Source: Thermoleophilaceae bacterium (lineage in GTDB: Bacteria > Actinomycetota > Thermoleophilia > Solirubrobacterales > Thermoleophilaceae). From it: a DNA stretch of 5,705 bases. Of this stretch, positions 4,644 to 5,705 are shown piece after piece. The stretch spans positions 1-5,705 of the forward strand of contig JACCZP010000356.1 in assembly GCA_013695885.1 (NCBI GenBank), written 5' to 3'. Under the pieces are notes generated by a model, which was not told where the DNA came from, ran no database searches, and was given only the letters and a program-made list of their open reading frames with translations. How positions within the stretch are numbered: position 1 is the stretch's first letter; every line of letters begins with the position of its first letter. The position numbers and the translations under genes are program-made.

Positions 4644-5705
4644 CTAGTCGCGCCCCTCGCGCGTGTAGGTCAGGTCGTCGAAGAGCGGCATCATCGCGTG
4701 CCCGTCGTCCTCGACGGTGCGGATGCCGAAGTGGTCGAGGTCGGCGCCCGCCTCGCGGGCTTCCTCGCTGACGGCGAGCCTGCTCTCCCTGCCGTCGAGC
4801 GTGACGGCGATCTCGCCGTGCTCGCCCGCGTCGGGGTCGTAGTGGAGGGTGAACGCGTGCCAGCCGGCGGGATGGATGGTCGGTGTGCCCGCTGCGCCCT
4901 CCACGAAGCCGAACGCATCCTCGTCCTCGCTCCCGTATACGGGTCGCGCGTACCAGCCGACCTCGCTCGGCCCCTCCACGAGCATCGCCAGGGAGTTGGT
5001 CGGCACGTGCATCGGACCGCCCTCCTCGATGGACTCGGAGTCCTTGCCGAACCACCCGAGGTACACGCCGCTGTCCGAGTTGGCCCAGGCCAGGCGCGCC
5101 CGCCCGCTGGCGTAGAGCTCGTCGTTGAGATCGAGCGAGACCCCGTCCCCGTCGCCGTACCACGCCCCCAGCTCCTGCTCGGGATCGGTGCGCCAGACGA
5201 GCCCTCCGGCGGCGGCGCTGGCGTCCCCGAAGCCGAAGTTGTGAAAGGTCTCGACCTCGCAGTCGCGGAACGCACGGCGGTTGCCGCGACCCTCCCAGGC
5301 CGGCTCAGCCTCGGCGGCGACCGGAGCCCCGTTCAGGCGGAGGTCGCCGAAATAGGCGTCCATCGACCCGCTGACCTCGTGCTGCTGGTTGAGCATCCCG
5401 AAGCGATCGAGGGCAGCCCCATCGCGGCGGTGACCGGGTAGGAGGTCGAGGACCACCGCCTTCGGCACCCCCTCCACCGAAAGCGTGATGCGTCCGCGCC
5501 CGCCGGCGGCCGCCGGGTCGTAGTCGAGCCGGAAGCGCCGCGGCTGCCGCGGGTCGAAGGTCACCACGTCGGCGCCCTCAGGGTCCTCCACCCCGGTGCC
5601 GGCCGACACGACGAGCTGATCGGTGCGGTACTCACGGGTGCCGTACTCGGCCGCGATGCTCACCTTCCCGGGATTCCCGCGGCTGTCGAACACCCGGAGC
5701 ACGGT
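4644..5705 (-). CDS. Tandem-unit beta-rich protein, possibly concanavalin A-like (LamG-type) (partial, 5' end outside window)
   Basis: The frame is open to the right edge, so the 353 visible residues are the C-terminal part of a longer protein. Residues are counted here from the codon at 5702, which need not be the true start. Two related units recur about 225 residues apart. Segment 57-125 begins FRLDYDP, has ITLSVEG, then DRFGMLN, and ends AYFGDLRLNG. Segment 284-350 begins FTLHYDP, has IAVTLDG, then DHFGIRT, and ends PLFDDLTYTREG. Alternating strands and many Gly, Asp, Trp and Tyr residues suggest a beta-sandwich of the concanavalin A-like/LamG kind, seen in secreted or cell-surface carbohydrate-related proteins. 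No catalytic motif, membrane anchor or sorting signal is visible at the C-terminus, and a signal peptide would be outside the window. I do not recognise a named family. It ends at a TAG facing the VOC gene. Confidence 0.8.
   Translation of the reverse strand, partial: TVLRVFDSRGNPGKVSIAAEYGTREYRTDQLVVSAGTGVEDPEGADVVTFDPRQPRRFRLDYDPAAAGGRGRITLSVEGVPKAVVLDLLPGHRRDGAALDRFGMLNQQHEVSGSMDAYFGDLRLNGAPVAAEAEPAWEGRGNRRAFRDCEVETFHNFGFGDASAAAGGLVWRTDPEQELGAWYGDGDGVSLDLNDELYASGRARLAWANSDSGVYLGWFGKDSESIEEGGPMHVPTNSLAMLVEGPSEVGWYARPVYGSEDEDAFGFVEGAAGTPTIHPAGWHAFTLHYDPDAGEHGEIAVTLDGRESRLAVSEEAREAGADLDHFGIRTVEDDGHAMMPLFDDLTYTREGRD

Noticed and set aside
4341..5441. 366-codon plus-strand open frame running through the VOC gene and the convergent gene
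   Set aside because: It is out of frame with the recognisable VOC protein and antisense to the repeat protein. Composition and lack of motifs mark it as a shadow.
1..5705. A previously undescribed multi-gene system
   Set aside because: Five of the six genes fall into known families in usual arrangements. The sixth is incomplete, and nothing ties it to the others. No defence, mobile or biosynthetic cluster signature is visible.

Overview
The window comes from a GC-rich genome (about 70% G+C by eye, codon third positions almost all G or C). The gene content and protein wording resemble an actinobacterium, possibly a soil lineage near Thermoleophilia, but no phylogenetic marker is present and the placement is an inference. 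Six protein-coding genes fill almost the whole window: five on the minus strand and one on the plus strand. There are no RNA genes, insertion sequences, CRISPR arrays or attachment sites that I can support.

Region 1 (1-1225, read leftwards) is an ECF42-type signalling pair. A YCII/DGPF-domain protein gene (600-1028) is followed 51 bases downstream by an ECF RNA polymerase sigma factor gene (1-548), whose C-terminal extension runs off the left edge. Upstream of the DGPF gene is a sequence that matches, as I recall it, the promoter signature described for ECF42 sigma factors (TGTCGA, 17 bases, CGAC). This suggests that the sigma factor drives its own operon.

Region 2 (1226-4134, read leftwards) is a complete lutA-lutB-lutC operon for L-lactate oxidation by the iron-sulfur, flavin-independent route. 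LutA has two CCG cysteine-rich domains, LutB has a LUD domain plus ferredoxin-type Fe-S motifs, and LutC is a stand-alone LUD protein. The genes are tightly packed, with a short lutA-lutB gap and a 4-base lutB-lutC overlap. No lactate permease or GntR-type regulator lies in the window.

Region 3 (4135-4642): a 145-base divergent intergenic stretch separates lutA from a small VOC-superfamily (glyoxalase/bleomycin-resistance fold) gene on the plus strand. Region 4 (4644-5705): facing the VOC gene with a one-base gap is the 3' part of a larger gene for a protein with at least two related beta-rich units, probably a concanavalin A-like/LamG-type fold, of unknown function. Its 5' end is beyond the right edge.

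The window looks like ordinary metabolic and regulatory chromosome. I found no undescribed multi-gene system. The best leads are the predicted ECF42 autoregulatory promoter and the unidentified repeat protein at the right edge.
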